Shown piece after piece: positions 46,301-59,100 of a stretch of 64,000 nucleotides of DNA (its first letter is position 1; each line of letters starts with the position of its first letter). The notes under the pieces were generated by a model. That model was not told where the DNA came from. It made no database searches and was given only the letters and a program-made list of their open reading frames with translations. This DNA is from Escallonia rubra (lineage: Eukaryota > Streptophyta > Magnoliopsida > Escalloniales > Escalloniaceae). The translations under genes and the position numbers were made by a program. The stretch is taken from the NCBI GenBank assembly GCA_033065855.1, contig JAVXUO010000983.1, forward strand, positions 186,001 to 250,000. The letters run 5' to 3'.

Positions 46301-47226
46301 CTTGTGGGAAGCTCCCCTTATTTTTTGTATGTCAAAAGCCTCCTTTTGCAGTTCTGGAGGAGTTCAAACTTCAAAGAGTTGATCCTCTTTTTCTCTTGAC
46401 ATGATCCTTGGAGATAGAGTAACCAAAGTATTTCGAGGCTATTAGTGTCGCTGTAAAGACTTTGTAGCCTTGCTTTTGTTTGCTCATGTACTTGCTTTAA
46501 TATATCTTTGGAGGGTGATAATTGGCCCTATGGGAAGATGTGTTTGCTTCTAACCTTGTCTTGAACACCAGTCTGAGAACTCCTTGGAGGTGATTAATTA
46601 AAACAGATCAAAGTATAACTTCTCCCATTGCGCTAGAGTTTGTGGTTTCTAGACTACAAGTGTTGCGATATGACCTATGTTCAAATGATTAACAGATGCA
46701 ATAGCTTCTGGATAGTTGGGAAATGAGAACACCAGATCAGTGGTAGATTTGCAGAGTATTAAATTAGTAATGAATCTTATTGCAAGAGGCATAACTAAAT
46801 GGGCAGGTTGGGGATGCTTTAAAAGCAGGTTGTCGTCCTAGCGACTAGGCCTTATAATTGAATTTGTGGGAAGAGTAGCTAAAATTCTAGACTTTGTTTG
46901 CATGACTTCCAAGACATAAGTGAACACGATGCTCAGATTAATGTCACTAAGGCTAATTTGAAAGGGGGAAAAGTTAACTTTAGCATCTCAGGTGATATTG
47001 CGAGATTAAGTCCTTCATTCAAATTGCAACCTCTTTTTTCTCCCTAGAGTATATGTAATGGTGTGAGCCTTGTGTACTGTGGCCGCCTGAGGATAGCTAC
47101 TGTATTCAGATTGCTTTTATCCATTTTATATAGTTTTCATTGAAATGCAATTTGTCGCATGCAAGATATTATTTCTCTCTCCCACAAACACATACACTCG
47201 TTTGTTAGTAATCAATGCCGAACAAC

Positions 47227-47431
47227 CTTGTATCTTGAATCATCTGCGCTGCTTTCTGTTTCATCCCGAAGAGGACATATCTTGAATCATCTCGGTGCTT
47301 TCCTTTTCATCCCACCAATCTATGCCTGTGGTGCTTGTTCTCTGAAGAAGACATGTCTTGAATATTCTGCATTGCTTTCTGTCTCATCCTGCCAATATAT
47401 GTGCGTGGTTCTTGTATTCTGGAGAGGACGT
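47227..47431. repeat. Three imperfect ~75-bp tandem repeats
   Basis: Units begin TATCTTGAATCATCTGCG, TATCTTGAATCATCTCGG and TGTCTTGAATATTCTGCA at about 47229, 47278 and 47354. They share CTTTCTGT.TCATCC and end in GA.GAGGAC. The first unit is shortened by ~20 bp. Confidence 0.8.
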
Positions 47432-47669
47432 CATGGTCATCTACTTCTCTTGTTACTCTATAGCAGAGCTACTCGCAGCCACCTAGTTGATGTCGACCAA
47501 ATCGCGACCGTACTGAATTGTGATCTTGACATTTCAAACTTTGTTAAAATCTTGTTGGCTTCTCTTATTCAATTATTGTCTATGGGACAAAAGGTTGGGG
47601 GTAGATTCTCAAGTAGAAGAGAATTGCCCCTTTGTTTGTTGGCCATGTAATGCATCAGTGTTAAAAAAT

Positions 47670-47670
<1 letters not shown>

Positions 47671-47744
<74 letters not shown>
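47671..47744. repeat. Compound (GT)n(TA)n(GA)n microsatellite
   Basis: GT run 47671-47690, TA run to about 47711, then a GA run to 47744, without interruption. Confidence 0.95.
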
Positions 47745-47746
<2 letters not shown>

Positions 47747-49121
47747 CAAAAAAGTCAAATTCTACTAGTGATCACTGATCAGCAAGCAGAAATTTTGCAA
47801 TTACGCTTTCACATCTTCATGCACATTTTACCAGAAGATTTTGAAATTACATGTACAACAGGCTGTATTATTGCAGCCAGTGGGGTAAAGGCTCTTTTTC
47901 TGAAGTTGCGTGTTCTGCATTTAGACGTTTGTCATCAATTCATATTGATATAGAGGGATCATGGACTATATTTAGTGATGGTGATCAACACTTGGGTTCT
48001 TAACTCACCCCCAAGTTCGCTGTAATGTTTAATTACTCTCACTTCCTTTTGCCTTCGCTTTCTTTTGTCTCCATCCATAGATGATGTTGAGAATGCCAGA
48101 GATATGACTAACCCATGTTTTGTACCACTTTTGTTGGTTTCTTGACTTGTTAAAGGATTATTTATGATGCACTGGCACTTAATTACTCTTTTTCACATAA
48201 AACAGATTCAGTGCTCACAATTGTGCCTTGACGCATTATGTAAGCTTGCACGGAACCATGAAAAATAGAAAAACAAGGTATGTCTACTTTTTTGTGACTT
48301 CAGTAGTTTTTCCCTAGCTTAATGAATCAATTGCTCATGAAACTTTGGAAAGTTCTAGACAAGATATCGACATATTGGGCAATACAGGAGCTTAATACTT
48401 GAAGAGTGCAGAAATAGTCTGAACAGTGCAAAAATAGCCGCACCCATTTCTTATTGTGGCTAAACCAAATATCTTCAATCCTTTAACAAGAGCCCAACCA
48501 ATATGTTTGCATAAAATCCACAACAGTGTCGGAAGGAGCCAAGGGCCTTCACAGTATTGTGGTGGTTGAGATCAAAAGCTAACCAAAACGAGAGGGGGCC
48601 TCTAAAGCCGGATAGAAGTGATTTGAAGCTCGAAGGGTGTTATTAGCACCCTTATTTGTCAAATTCGAAAAGAACCAAGGGAAAAAAGAAAGAACCTGCC
48701 CTTGGGAGGGGAACAACAGCTGGTAATCATCAAACCCCTTCATTTCCTTTTTAAGTCCCACCTCGTCACATCATTTGCCAAACTGAAGTTGCATTCTTTA
48801 GTCTTTATAATGTCTTCTTAGATATTCACAATGAGTAAGAAAACAGTTCTTACCCATAATTCCTAAAGCTTATCTCCTAATTCAATATGGATCAATGTGA
48901 GCCAAAGCGTTCCCAAACATTGGGTTTCAAATTTTGAACTGTGTGGTTCACGTCAAGTTAAACAACTACAGGGACACCAAATGCGTTGCCTTCCTAGATA
49001 TTCAGAACTAGTAACTTCTAGTTTTACTCGTTGTTTCTAAAGGTGTCTCTTACCTTGATATGGAGCCATGAGCTTTAAAGCGGTGTATCAATATTTTGAA
49101 TTGTATGGCTCACATCAACTT

Positions 49122-49542
49122 TGTGATATCCCACACGTCAGATGTGAGATGATTTGTGATTGGCCTTATAAGACGCTGCTCATGAACTCATAAGTACTTA
49201 TTTGCTAGCCCTTTTGAGAGAGGTATTGCTCTATGGTGGGGTCATGGACCGGATCGTTACAGATGGTATTAGAGTCGACTCTCAAAAGTTCAGGCTGAGT
49301 TATATAGCCGGGATGTCGATGGTCGAGGGAAACAAAGGCAAATTTGGGTATTCCACGTCGCTGAGCGTGATCAAGCCTTAGCGAGAATGCTACGGCATAA
49401 GGTGGGGAGATTGTAATATCTCACATAAGATGTGCGATGATTTGTGATTGGCCTTATAAGATTATGTCCATAAACTTATAAGTACCTATTTTGTTAGTTC
49501 TTTTGAGGGAGGCATTGATGTGTCGTGGACCAAGCTGTTGCA
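49122..49542 (+). mobile_element. Complete TRIM retrotransposon, 421 bp, TSD AACTT
   Basis: LTRs are 49122-49261 and 49412-49542, sharing TGT.ATATC.CACA and GATTTGTGATTGGCCTTATA. They are ~75-80% alike by eye. Just after the left LTR, TGGTATTAGAGTC matches the methionine-tRNA primer site. Just before the right LTR lies a purine-rich AAGGTGGGGAGA polypurine tract. AACTT flanks the element on both sides (49117-49121, 49543-49547). The internal region is only ~150 bp and non-coding, as in TRIMs, which depend on proteins of other elements. Confidence 0.93.
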
Positions 49543-49547
49543 AACTT

Positions 49548-50537
49548 AATACAACTTTGGGGTCAAAAAGAATTATAAACTGCGTGGTTCATTTTCCTTT
49601 TGTCTAAATATAGAACCTTACTACTTTATATTCGCCCTTTTGCAATGCGCTTGGATGTGAATTTTTGTAAATGAGAATTTATGAACAAATTATTCATAAA
49701 TGTATTGCCTTTTCGTCAAACGTGTTGCAACTGGCATTCCTGTTGATATCGTAATATTGCCTGAATTTCCAAGATGAAATCCTGATAAAACTCTCCGTGA
49801 AGATGAGTTTGGCAGCAGTTGTGCCACATTTGAGAACCACTCTCCTAAAACCAATGTGTACGCCTAGGCTGAGATTATTAAGCCATGCCCTTCAGTCATC
49901 TCTTTCCAAACCACTTGTCTTTGATTAATTTGGAGAATTGTATTAAAATGCAAACCAAGTTATTGAACAACTTTTCTAAAACGCCACATGAATGTTTGTC
50001 TTCTTAATTACACAAGTAGTTATTCTACTATCCAAGAAGACCAAATTACTTAAAGTAACTATTACAACCATATCGAAAAATTCTAATACAAAACTTTGAG
50101 CTTAACTCTTAATAAACTAAATATTTAACTTGGACAAGTTAACTAAATCACACATAACTTTACTGGAGATGTTCGACTATCTTTGCTTGCGAAAGAACAA
50201 GCTTCTTTTTTATGTAGTCAGTTTTGTAGGAGGATTGTCTTCTTAGTTACATGAGTAGTTAAAACTACTTTCCGATCAGACTAGCAAATTACAAAAAAGT
50301 AAAACAGCTCCATCAAGAAAAACTTACCCCGATGGATGTAAGATAATAGGGAAAAAAAACACCAAGAACAATCTTTTAGTTGGTCATACTCTCTCTCTCT
50401 CTCTCTTGAACACCGCACCAATGACTTGGAAATTTGTGTAGGTCCCACATTCGATCATCTCCCCGGCCAAAGCAACAACAATCAAAACTTGGGGAGCACG
50501 ATCAGTAAAAAAGCATCCACCACTTGGTCTGCCCGTT
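49548..50537. other. Intergenic, nothing recognised
   Basis: No domain or repeat border is seen. A short CT run lies at about 50390-50406. Confidence 0.4.
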
Positions 50538-50545
50538 GTAGGTGT

Positions 50546-51146
50546 TAGGGGTGAGCATCAAACCGTTCAAACCGATCCGAACCGCTCAAACCGAACCAAT
50601 CCAATCCGAACCGTTCAAAAATCTTAACGGTTTGGTTTCATATTTTCCAAACCGACCTTGGTTCGGTTTGGTTCACGGTTCACATCTTTGAAACCGATTT
50701 CAAACCGAACCAAACCGACCTATGATATGTTAATGTATTTTTAGTAACATTCTATTGATAATTACACATATAAGGTACTAAGCAACTCCAAAATAAACAA
50801 ATCTTGAAAGTTAAAAGAAACAAAAATATTAACAACACTTAGAACACAAAAAATTTGTGACCAATATCTAGTTTATATTTACTCATTTTTTCTCATTCAT
50901 CAACGAAAACTTATATATCGAATGAAATAAGATTATATGCAATTTAGAAAAAATATAACTTCAATTAGTAGTGTGCAAAGTAACGACCACTTTAAGTGGG
51001 CAAACCGATCCAAACCGACTAAACCGAACCGTCCAAACCGATGATGTTTGGTTTGGTTCAGTTCACACATTTTCAAACCGAGGGATAACGGTTCGGTTTA
51101 CGGTTTAACCCTCGAACCGAACCAAACCGAACCGTGCTTACCCCTA
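50546..51146. mobile_element. Non-autonomous hAT element, 601 bp, 8-bp TSD
   Basis: Starts TAGGGGTGAGC and ends GCTTACCCCTA (one mismatch). Flanks are GTAGGTGT (50538-50545) and ATAGGTGT (51147-51154). Subterminal AAACCG/CGGTTT words are dense, and the interior is AT-rich and non-coding. It is in the same subfamily as the element at 36317, in opposite orientation. Confidence 0.92.
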
Positions 51147-51154
51147 ATAGGTGT

Positions 51155-54100
51155 GCACTTGACGGAAGGCTTGGGATCGATGCTAGCTTTGCAACAACAC
51201 CACGAACATCACATCACATCATAAGGAGCAAATGTATGGCCGAAATCATCTTTACAGACCATCAAACCAAGCTCCAAATTGCACCAAACAAACTATTCGC
51301 AACTAGAAAGAAAACCACCACCAATCTGACTCCGAAACCACCCAAAAAAACTGCAATAAGAAAGGATGCCACTTTAACCGGGGAGCAGGGGTGTCCCTTA
51401 TGATGGAAAAAGAGGACTAGGGGATGAGAGGGTGCGATAGCCCTATCAACATCTAGGGGAGGGAGCGCCTGTGGGAGTAACCTTAGGTATTACACTAACT
51501 AAATGAAGGTGAGTAGGCGAAGTGGGTGCCAAATGAGAGATCAGGTGGAAATTGAAAAAAAAAAACCAAGAATTGTAAGCACAATATTGAGATCAGGTAG
51601 AAATTTAAGCAAATCTCTATATACCCGGTGCAATTTGGAGAAGGACAGGATAATCTATAAGGAGGGGGAATAGTGATGAAGAGATTGAGAAGGGAGCATC
51701 AACGAGAAGCACACCCCCAAGGTGACTGTAACTCGCTGTCCTGTTTTAGAGAGAGGTTGGAGAGAAAGTTCTAGAGAGAGAGAGAGGGGACCCACTTGTC
51801 TAGGTAAACCATGTTCACCGGAAATGGCGCCATCTACCTTCACTTTTTCCGATCAACCATGGATGGATGATGTTCTTGCTTCATCCATTTGACACGAGAC
51901 AAAGAATCTTCTTTAACATACAAAGTCATCTTGCAAACAACAGCTGGTTTATAAGTAAGTTTAGTAGTCAAGAAAATTGTTGCAATGTAACAAGGAAGAA
52001 AGAAACCGGTCTTCAATCGGTGGCATCATGTATGATGCAAAGATAAATTTAGTCAATCTAGGCGTTGTCGAAATTTTATTAGTGAGAAGACGTACGGGTC
52101 ATGGTATTACACATATTTCCCCCAAACAAGTCAGATTTGTAAAAGAGTACGAGTCATGGATGGAGGAGTCTCATCAATTCTTGATGCTGTGTAGCATCAA
52201 TGATGTAAACTCTAAATAAATTAATCAATTAAATCACTGTTTAAAATAAAATAAAAAACAATCCCAAAAGAACGAATGGTCGCAACTATTGCCGGTTGAT
52301 ATTCCAAGTCACCCAATGTGAGTGAGAAGAAAATTTTCAATTCCATTAAAAACATCAAGGCAGAAAAATTTATCCTCATAGTCATATTACCCAGAAAGTC
52401 GACTTGCTTAGTCCTTGGGATTGTTGGCTTGCTAATAGATTTTCGGTTGCCGTGTTGCGAGTGGAAATGCCGGATAATTATTGTAAACCGTGTGAAACGC
52501 CGAAAAATTACTGTGAACCGTGCAAGATTGATGGCATGTATTCGTAGCTTTGTGGTCCCATTGAGTGTCGAGTACACCTTCTAGTTTATATGGCTTTAGT
52601 TAGCTTCCTCTTAATAACCTTTGTGCTTTCATATTTACGTTGTTTTTGTATTTGTTTCTTAGGTGTGTTTATAACTTTTAGACTTATGTTCATTACTTAA
52701 AATTAATGTAAAGTGTAAGATATGTTATGCTTTAGTTTAATTGTAATTGATTTTGAGTTTATAGGTTCGTTGTTAGTTTCTGACATTTGTGATCGTGTAT
52801 ACACAGAGTCACGGGAATGTCTTGACATTTACTCGTCGTTGAACATATCTATAACTCTTTTAATTTTCAATACTATTATCTTATTAACAAAACAAAACAA
52901 AAAAGTCGACTTACTTTTTCAGAGCTGCTACCGACGGTCAAAGCCTAGGTAGGCCTCAGTTTGAACCCACGCTGTCGATGCAAAGAGAGAAGAGAAGAGG
53001 AAGAAAGCTTGCCCCCCACCCCCATACAAAGTACAAACCTAAAAGTAGAGGGGACACGTGTGGTGGTTACTGTAGCCAATGGGGCTGCCTCACGTGGGCG
53101 CAGTAAGGCTGCCTCTGACCAACCCAACGTTGTTAGTAGATTAGACTACGTGGCAGGTTAGCAGCGGTTACAACAGAATTTAGGATTTGGAGGTCTCCAG
53201 GATATACCTGCTCAATCGACCCACACGGTCACGGGGTATTATATTCCAACTTATCTCCGACTACGATCGACTTTCGCAAGTGCACGACCAGTTAAATTCC
53301 TATATATAAATTTTTTTTTTGGGTGGGATGTCATTTTATATGGTTCATTCCATCTGATTTGTTTAAGATTCTTGCTTTAACAGTTTTGATGATTAGCCCT
53401 TGTTTGAGAGAGATTCTATTTTCACACCGTGTTATACTTCTTCATACTGTATTTGTAACTAAAAAACGTATCAATGAGTATTAGTGACAAATAAAGTGTG
53501 AACAGACGTATTAAGATCTTGGCTAAACGATATGGGTAGTCTTCTCTTCCTATAACTGGCATATAGGCGTTTCGATCCCAAGTCTCCAAGTAAGGAATCG
53601 AAAGAGACTGATACCCACTCGCATAAATGATAAAACTTCATGCATAAAGGAAGAATAATTCGCACGTCTTGTGACTACATTTGTCCTTTGAACTTAGATA
53701 AGATAAGGTTGCGACGATATGACTTAGGTAATTATATCTCCCATTTTTCACTGTCAGATTTTCTTTTCTTTTGCTGGAAAATTCATATGATCAGGGGAGG
53801 AATTGTAGGATTTTCTCACTGTCGTCCCCATTAAGGACATCACGGGGGAGGGAGAGACCATCCTCGAGTTACATAAGGGCAAAAGGAAAGACAAACATCA
53901 CGAGTGAGGCCATATTGCTGTCCTATCATGGGGTACGAACCCACATGCCACGAGACCATTGCTTTCAAAAACCCTCTTGAGAAATGGTTCGTTGAAACTC
54001 CAGAATGAAAAGGGAGGCAACAACCACAGTTAGTTTAGCACAGCCTATACATATTATTCTTACCAGCACTTATAATCCTAATACTTGGTCTGGATAATGA

Positions 54101-54988
54101 GTGACTCCTCAATTAGCTCTGATTCCACTTATTTAAGATAACCAAAACCCCACATGCAGCAGTAGTCAAAGAAAAACAAGATAAAGGTAATAGTGCACTT
54201 ATGGTGGGTTGAAGCCCAAACGCAAATGGTCTGTCCGCTTATATGGAGAGGAAGGCATACAAATTAAGCAACCAACTCCTTGCAATAGTTACTTCTCCCA
54301 ATTTTATTTTATAAGGTGAAAATAGGAGACTCTAAAGGAGATTAATATTCTTCAGTAATGAGTTAAAGTATTGATTCAGATCTGATGTTTACATTTATGA
54401 TTTGATTGTCGAAAAGGTCATTTAACATTTGTACACTTTCAGTTTTCCTCTTATTCAATATATCTCAGGTTTTAAAGCTCTTCCAGGCATAAAATAAGCT
54501 AAATGGGCAAATTCAAAACAATCTCTGCCATTTTTCCCTTTTGATACCTTACGATTAAGAAGAATCTGATTCAGGGAACTCGTATGAATTTGTATGAATT
54601 TAACACGCGCAAAGTTCTTAGGTAGAAGTCTCTATCATGTCAAAAGTGTACTGATTAATTTGTAATGTATTTTTGCTTACATGACGAGCTTTTTGGAGAT
54701 TTCCTACAAAAAGAACTCTTCTTCACCGCACACGAGCTAGGAAACGCGATGCAGGATAATCGTGGCTTGAATGGTGTTCGAACCAAAATATTCTTTGACA
54801 TTCAATGAAAGTGGAAGCAAACAAAGTAAAGTAAGCACATTGTGGAGTATCCACCGAGTCAAGCTTCTCTTGTAAGGACCCAAAAAATTTAGCATTTGAA
54901 GCTCTTCTATGCAAAGAGAAGCGGAACATAAGGCAATAGTCCCAACTCTTTTCTATTTACAATTGGAAGAAGAAGAGAATGTTGGGAC

Positions 54989-55022
<34 letters not shown>

Positions 55023-55903
55023 TATCTGTTCTCTCTGCATGCAAATATACTTCAGTCATGCCAGCAAAGGAGCATGGCCACACATCTCCTCATTATGTAA
55101 AGCCTTCCTCTCTGTTCTTTGAGAAACCTTCCAACTCCTCTGCTCGGTAGTCTTTTCTTGGACCCTTTCATTGTGGCACTACCGCTCATCTTCATCATAG
55201 TATCTCCTCCGGTATCTATTTATAATCAATCCCTAGTATTTGCCTGCAAGTGTGTGTGCGCGTGCGCGTGTTTTGAAGTGACAAGGTGAAAGCTTGGCTA
55301 AAGTGTATGCAGTTCCGTTTCAAGTGCAGGGTAAAGAAAGAAGGGATGCACACTTGTGTTTCAAGTAGGAGCAAGTGCTCTTCTTATAGTGTGTTCTTGT
55401 CACAAAGCTACCGGACCCCAACCCTCAATTGCGAATTTATTCCTCTCTCTCTCTCTCTTTCTCTCTCTCTCCCCCCTCCCTGTGCCACGTCATTCTCTGA
55501 ATGTGAATCTATATATGGGCATCATCCACATGGAGATTTGGTCGGCCATAAATGACAAAGGCAAAGCCTACTTCTTGGAAATTTTGGGTGCCAATCTGAT
55601 AAATATATGATGGCATACTTTCATGAAGAAGCTCTCCAGGAAGTTTCCTTTTGCTGGCCTCTGTAGTGTCTGTAATGCTCTTTTCTTAAATTTCTCTTCA
55701 TGATTTTAATTCGCAAATGATGCGATTCTTTAGTTTTTTTAAAGAAATACCTTGCTCCGAGTGCGTGTGTGTTTTTTTTTCTTTCTTCAATATGTCTTGC
55801 TCAAAGTTTGTTAAGCGGATTCAGACTTGCGGTTCAAAATTAGACCACTGATTGCAAGTTAAAATTTGAAAAGCTCACATTCCACGCTTTGTATGTGAGC
55901 AAG
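51155..55903. other. 4.7-kb intergenic region with no confident gene
   Basis: Only short open frames without recognisable domains. GA/CT simple repeats occur at 51770-51788, 54991-55019 and 55443-55473. I looked for the common conserved plant microRNAs by eye and found none. Confidence 0.4.
54991..55019. repeat. (GA)n microsatellite
   Basis: Uninterrupted AG run of about 14 units. Confidence 0.95.
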
Positions 55904-56160
55904 TGTTAAGTTCCACATCGACAACATTAGGTTTGGGAGTTGTTTTCATACTATATTTAAGCCTAATATTCAACCTAAAACCACTAAGCTTTAATATGGT
56001 ATCAAAATTAGGTCCAGGCCCTGACCATGCCGCCCCATGGTCCTTAGGTTGCTTTCTCCCTGCTTCCCTCGGCTCAACGGGATCAACTCATAATCTATAC
56101 TTTGCGGGCGTGCAAGCGGGTGTTAAGTACTACATCAGAACTAGTTCTTGTACTTCACAA
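55904..56160 (+). mobile_element. TRIM-like retroelement fragment
   Basis: TGTTAAGTTCCACATCGACA at 55904 opens an LTR-like sequence of about 95 bp, ending just before TATGGTATCAAAATT (a decayed TGGTATCAGAGC primer site). A second LTR start, TGTTAAGTACTACATCAGAA, appears at 56121 and soon loses similarity. The 3' LTR is truncated or diverged; no TSD is visible. Confidence 0.65.
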
Positions 56161-59100
56161 GTAACAGATAATTAAACCTTATTCCTGAAAAATCTGCAAC
56201 AATCTTGATGCATGCACCAAATAACATTGCCACTAGTTTGAAAACATATACAGTCCTTCCCAAACAGACAGTCTCGGTTGGACCACTAAGATCATTAAGG
56301 CCTAGTTTAAAAGGTTGTCCCCATACATTCAAGTTTTGCATTAGTGCTATATTGGACCTACTAGTACTCATAGTCAAACTCCGTTGTCTCTACTGAACAT
56401 TTACGTATCGGTTCAAATGCATCTCAGTAGGAACAGGCAGGAGACATCCAGATTTTGTGAAATCATGTAAACCAAAAAAAAAGGCTTTAAACTAAACTAA
56501 GTGTGCTGACGAAATTGGAGTTAAGTGAACTAAGAAAATGTTATCTCCTGATGTTGTCCCCATACAGTGTCTCCATCTTTCAAAGATGGTATGACATATA
56601 TAGTACGGTACAGAGACCTAGTAACTGTAGTATGATTTCTTGTAGAATCCGGTGCACAAGTTCAGTGTACATGCAAGTTGCTGGTGCAACAATTTTGCCT
56701 TTTAGGTCCGAGCCTATATCTTTTGCTTGGAGAAGAATTTCTCTTTGCCCAATACTTGGCTTGATTGTTTGCTTCTGTTGAGAATCTCTTCAAGTTCCTA
56801 CCAAATTACTCATGGTGACTCGTTAAATGCAGCAAGAGTCGGATATTTCAGCATAGGTGACCCGGTGAGAACGTCCAAAGTTCATCAAAGGAGACAGTGG
56901 AGCTTAAAATAACCCGAATGACACCATCTTCGATAAGAATGGGTCATTTTGTATTCTGACCAGGCTTTGTTCTATATACACAGAAGATGACACAGTAGCA
57001 CAGTACAAGGAGGCATGTCAGCACGTGATAATCTCGTGACAGACATTGTCACTTCCTGCAATATATTAAGCAAGCCTAGACCTGTGTTTAATCAGTGTAC
57101 TTCTTCCTTAGGTAACTTGCTCCAGATTGATTATTTGCTTCGTCATACCTTCAGTTACAAAAGTTGGATCCTTTTAGTTGTGAGCGACCAAATCCTTGTT
57201 CTCTTTGTTCTAGAGATTTGATGCTTGCGCAGCTTCCAACGATACAGCTCACTTAACTTGAAGACTTGGTGCACAACCATAGACACTGGCCTTTTCATTA
57301 TAGATGATGCCAAGTTCCTTTAATCTGCCCAAGATGTCCAAGTATTTCAAAGACAACTGATCCGAATTGTGTATGCTGCGATAATGTGATTTTTATCCGA
57401 GCAGTTGACTTGACACTAACGAATTAGGATTGAACTTCAAGCACCAACTTAAGAAGTCTCGCGTTACCAGAAAACTGAAAATTTATAAATTTGCTTTGTA
57501 CAGTTACAGTATGTCAAGTGGGCCTAGATTACAATGGACCTATTGCATTACTATAACAAATAATCACGAGTATTGTTGTTCTGCAAGAAACTTCAAGCTT
57601 AAACGGATCAGTAGTAGTACTTAGGTTAGGTGGTTCCCACAAAAAAGGTAGAGGTTTTTTTTTTACATGAGTTATTTAAAGAGTGGATTGCAGGGCTTGG
57701 ACAAGTGATCAGATAAAGAGGGTAGGACTACAAATTTTGGATTGAATATGATCTCTTTTGCCGTACTAGTGCTTAGAGTAAACCTTTAATGTGTCCGGTA
57801 CTTAGCATTCATACTTACTCGAATGTATTCAAATGCATTTCAGAAGACATCTCTTGAGCCGGGACAGGCAGGAGACATCTAGTGTTTGTAAAATCAATTG
57901 GTAGGAGAGCTTAAAAACCTCCAAAATATTGCAATAATGTACGGATGGCGACTTCCATTAAGTTCATAGTGTCCTTCCTGTTTGGCTTTGTGCTATTCCC
58001 TTTGTTCCGTACAGCAGCCTCAACTCCATTCAGTGTTGGTATCTGTGTTTGCATTGTGCTATGCGTTGGTGTGTGTGAGAGAGAGAGAGATGCAGTGTAG
58101 ACAATCATGAACATGAAAGCAGCATGGTTTTCCAAGGCATAGAAAACAATGGGAAAATGGCCCTTTTAAAGGGCCTTGTTGTGGTTACAAGTAGATTTGG
58201 GTTAAAAGTGCTTAAAGAACTATGGTAAACAGTTTGAGGAAAGGGCTGATGAAGACCGCATACAATAGAGCAAAGACGATCAGCAGTTCTTAGCCACTTC
58301 ACAATGCTTCAGAACGGGACAGGGAGCATGGTTATTTTGTTGACAACTGCTCTGTACTTTTTCCTACTTTTCCTTTTGTTTCGTGACTTAAACTTCAATA
58401 TGGTTGTAAATAGTGTCTTTTTTTTTTTTTTGTTGGGGGGGGGGGGGGTTGTTTAAGAGATAACGACATTAATAAAAAATTTACAGAGTCATGCATACAT
58501 CAATTGTTTATTTTTAATTAGTAGTCATGACATATCCATGACTAACACCTATACATAAAGCCCTTTACAAAAGACATGAATTACATGTAGTAGACTAGAA
58601 AATGTTTACAAAAGTTCTTCCCTTGTTTAGTCTTCACGAGCTTGCGCTCGGTCATGGTATGCAAGTTCAGACAAAAGACACGCATCCTTTAGAAATTCAG
58701 GATCTGCTTACACAAAAGTATTGGAAGGCTGGTATGATAGTACATAAGTCATATATGATCGGCGCCACGGTATCAAGGAGATCATATGTATCTGGTAGCT
58801 ATAATAAGAGAAGGCTATAATATGTTTCGTTTGTTTGTTAATTGCCCTAGTAGTAGCCAATAAAGTCCTTGGCTATATGCAGTAAAACAATTGATCGTTG
58901 TTGTTCAACAGCCAATAAAGTCCTTGGCTGTTGAACAACAACGATCCAGGGTATTCCGAAAGCAGGAAAGACCCAGTCCAGCTTTAGTGGTTCCTTTATT
59001 GAAGGAGACATGAATTGCAAGTTTGCTTGTTCCGGGGTTATGTTACACACACGGATTGTTTGGGCTAGTATTATGGGTGAGTGAGGTTTAAAGTGTATGA

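Larger units (their letters stand above)
43388..49116. other. Gene-poor region with no confident coding exon
   Basis: Short open frames only; the longest (47159-47650) lies over a ~75-bp tandem repeat. 45060-45740 is richer in GC and differs in texture from its surroundings, so it may be an unrecognised insertion. Nothing here matches a domain I know. Confidence 0.4.

Noticed and set aside
43257..48300. A spliced gene starting at the TATA-like site near 43.26 kb
   Set aside because: A plausible leader and donor exist, but I found no coding exon in the next 5 kb; transcript data are needed.
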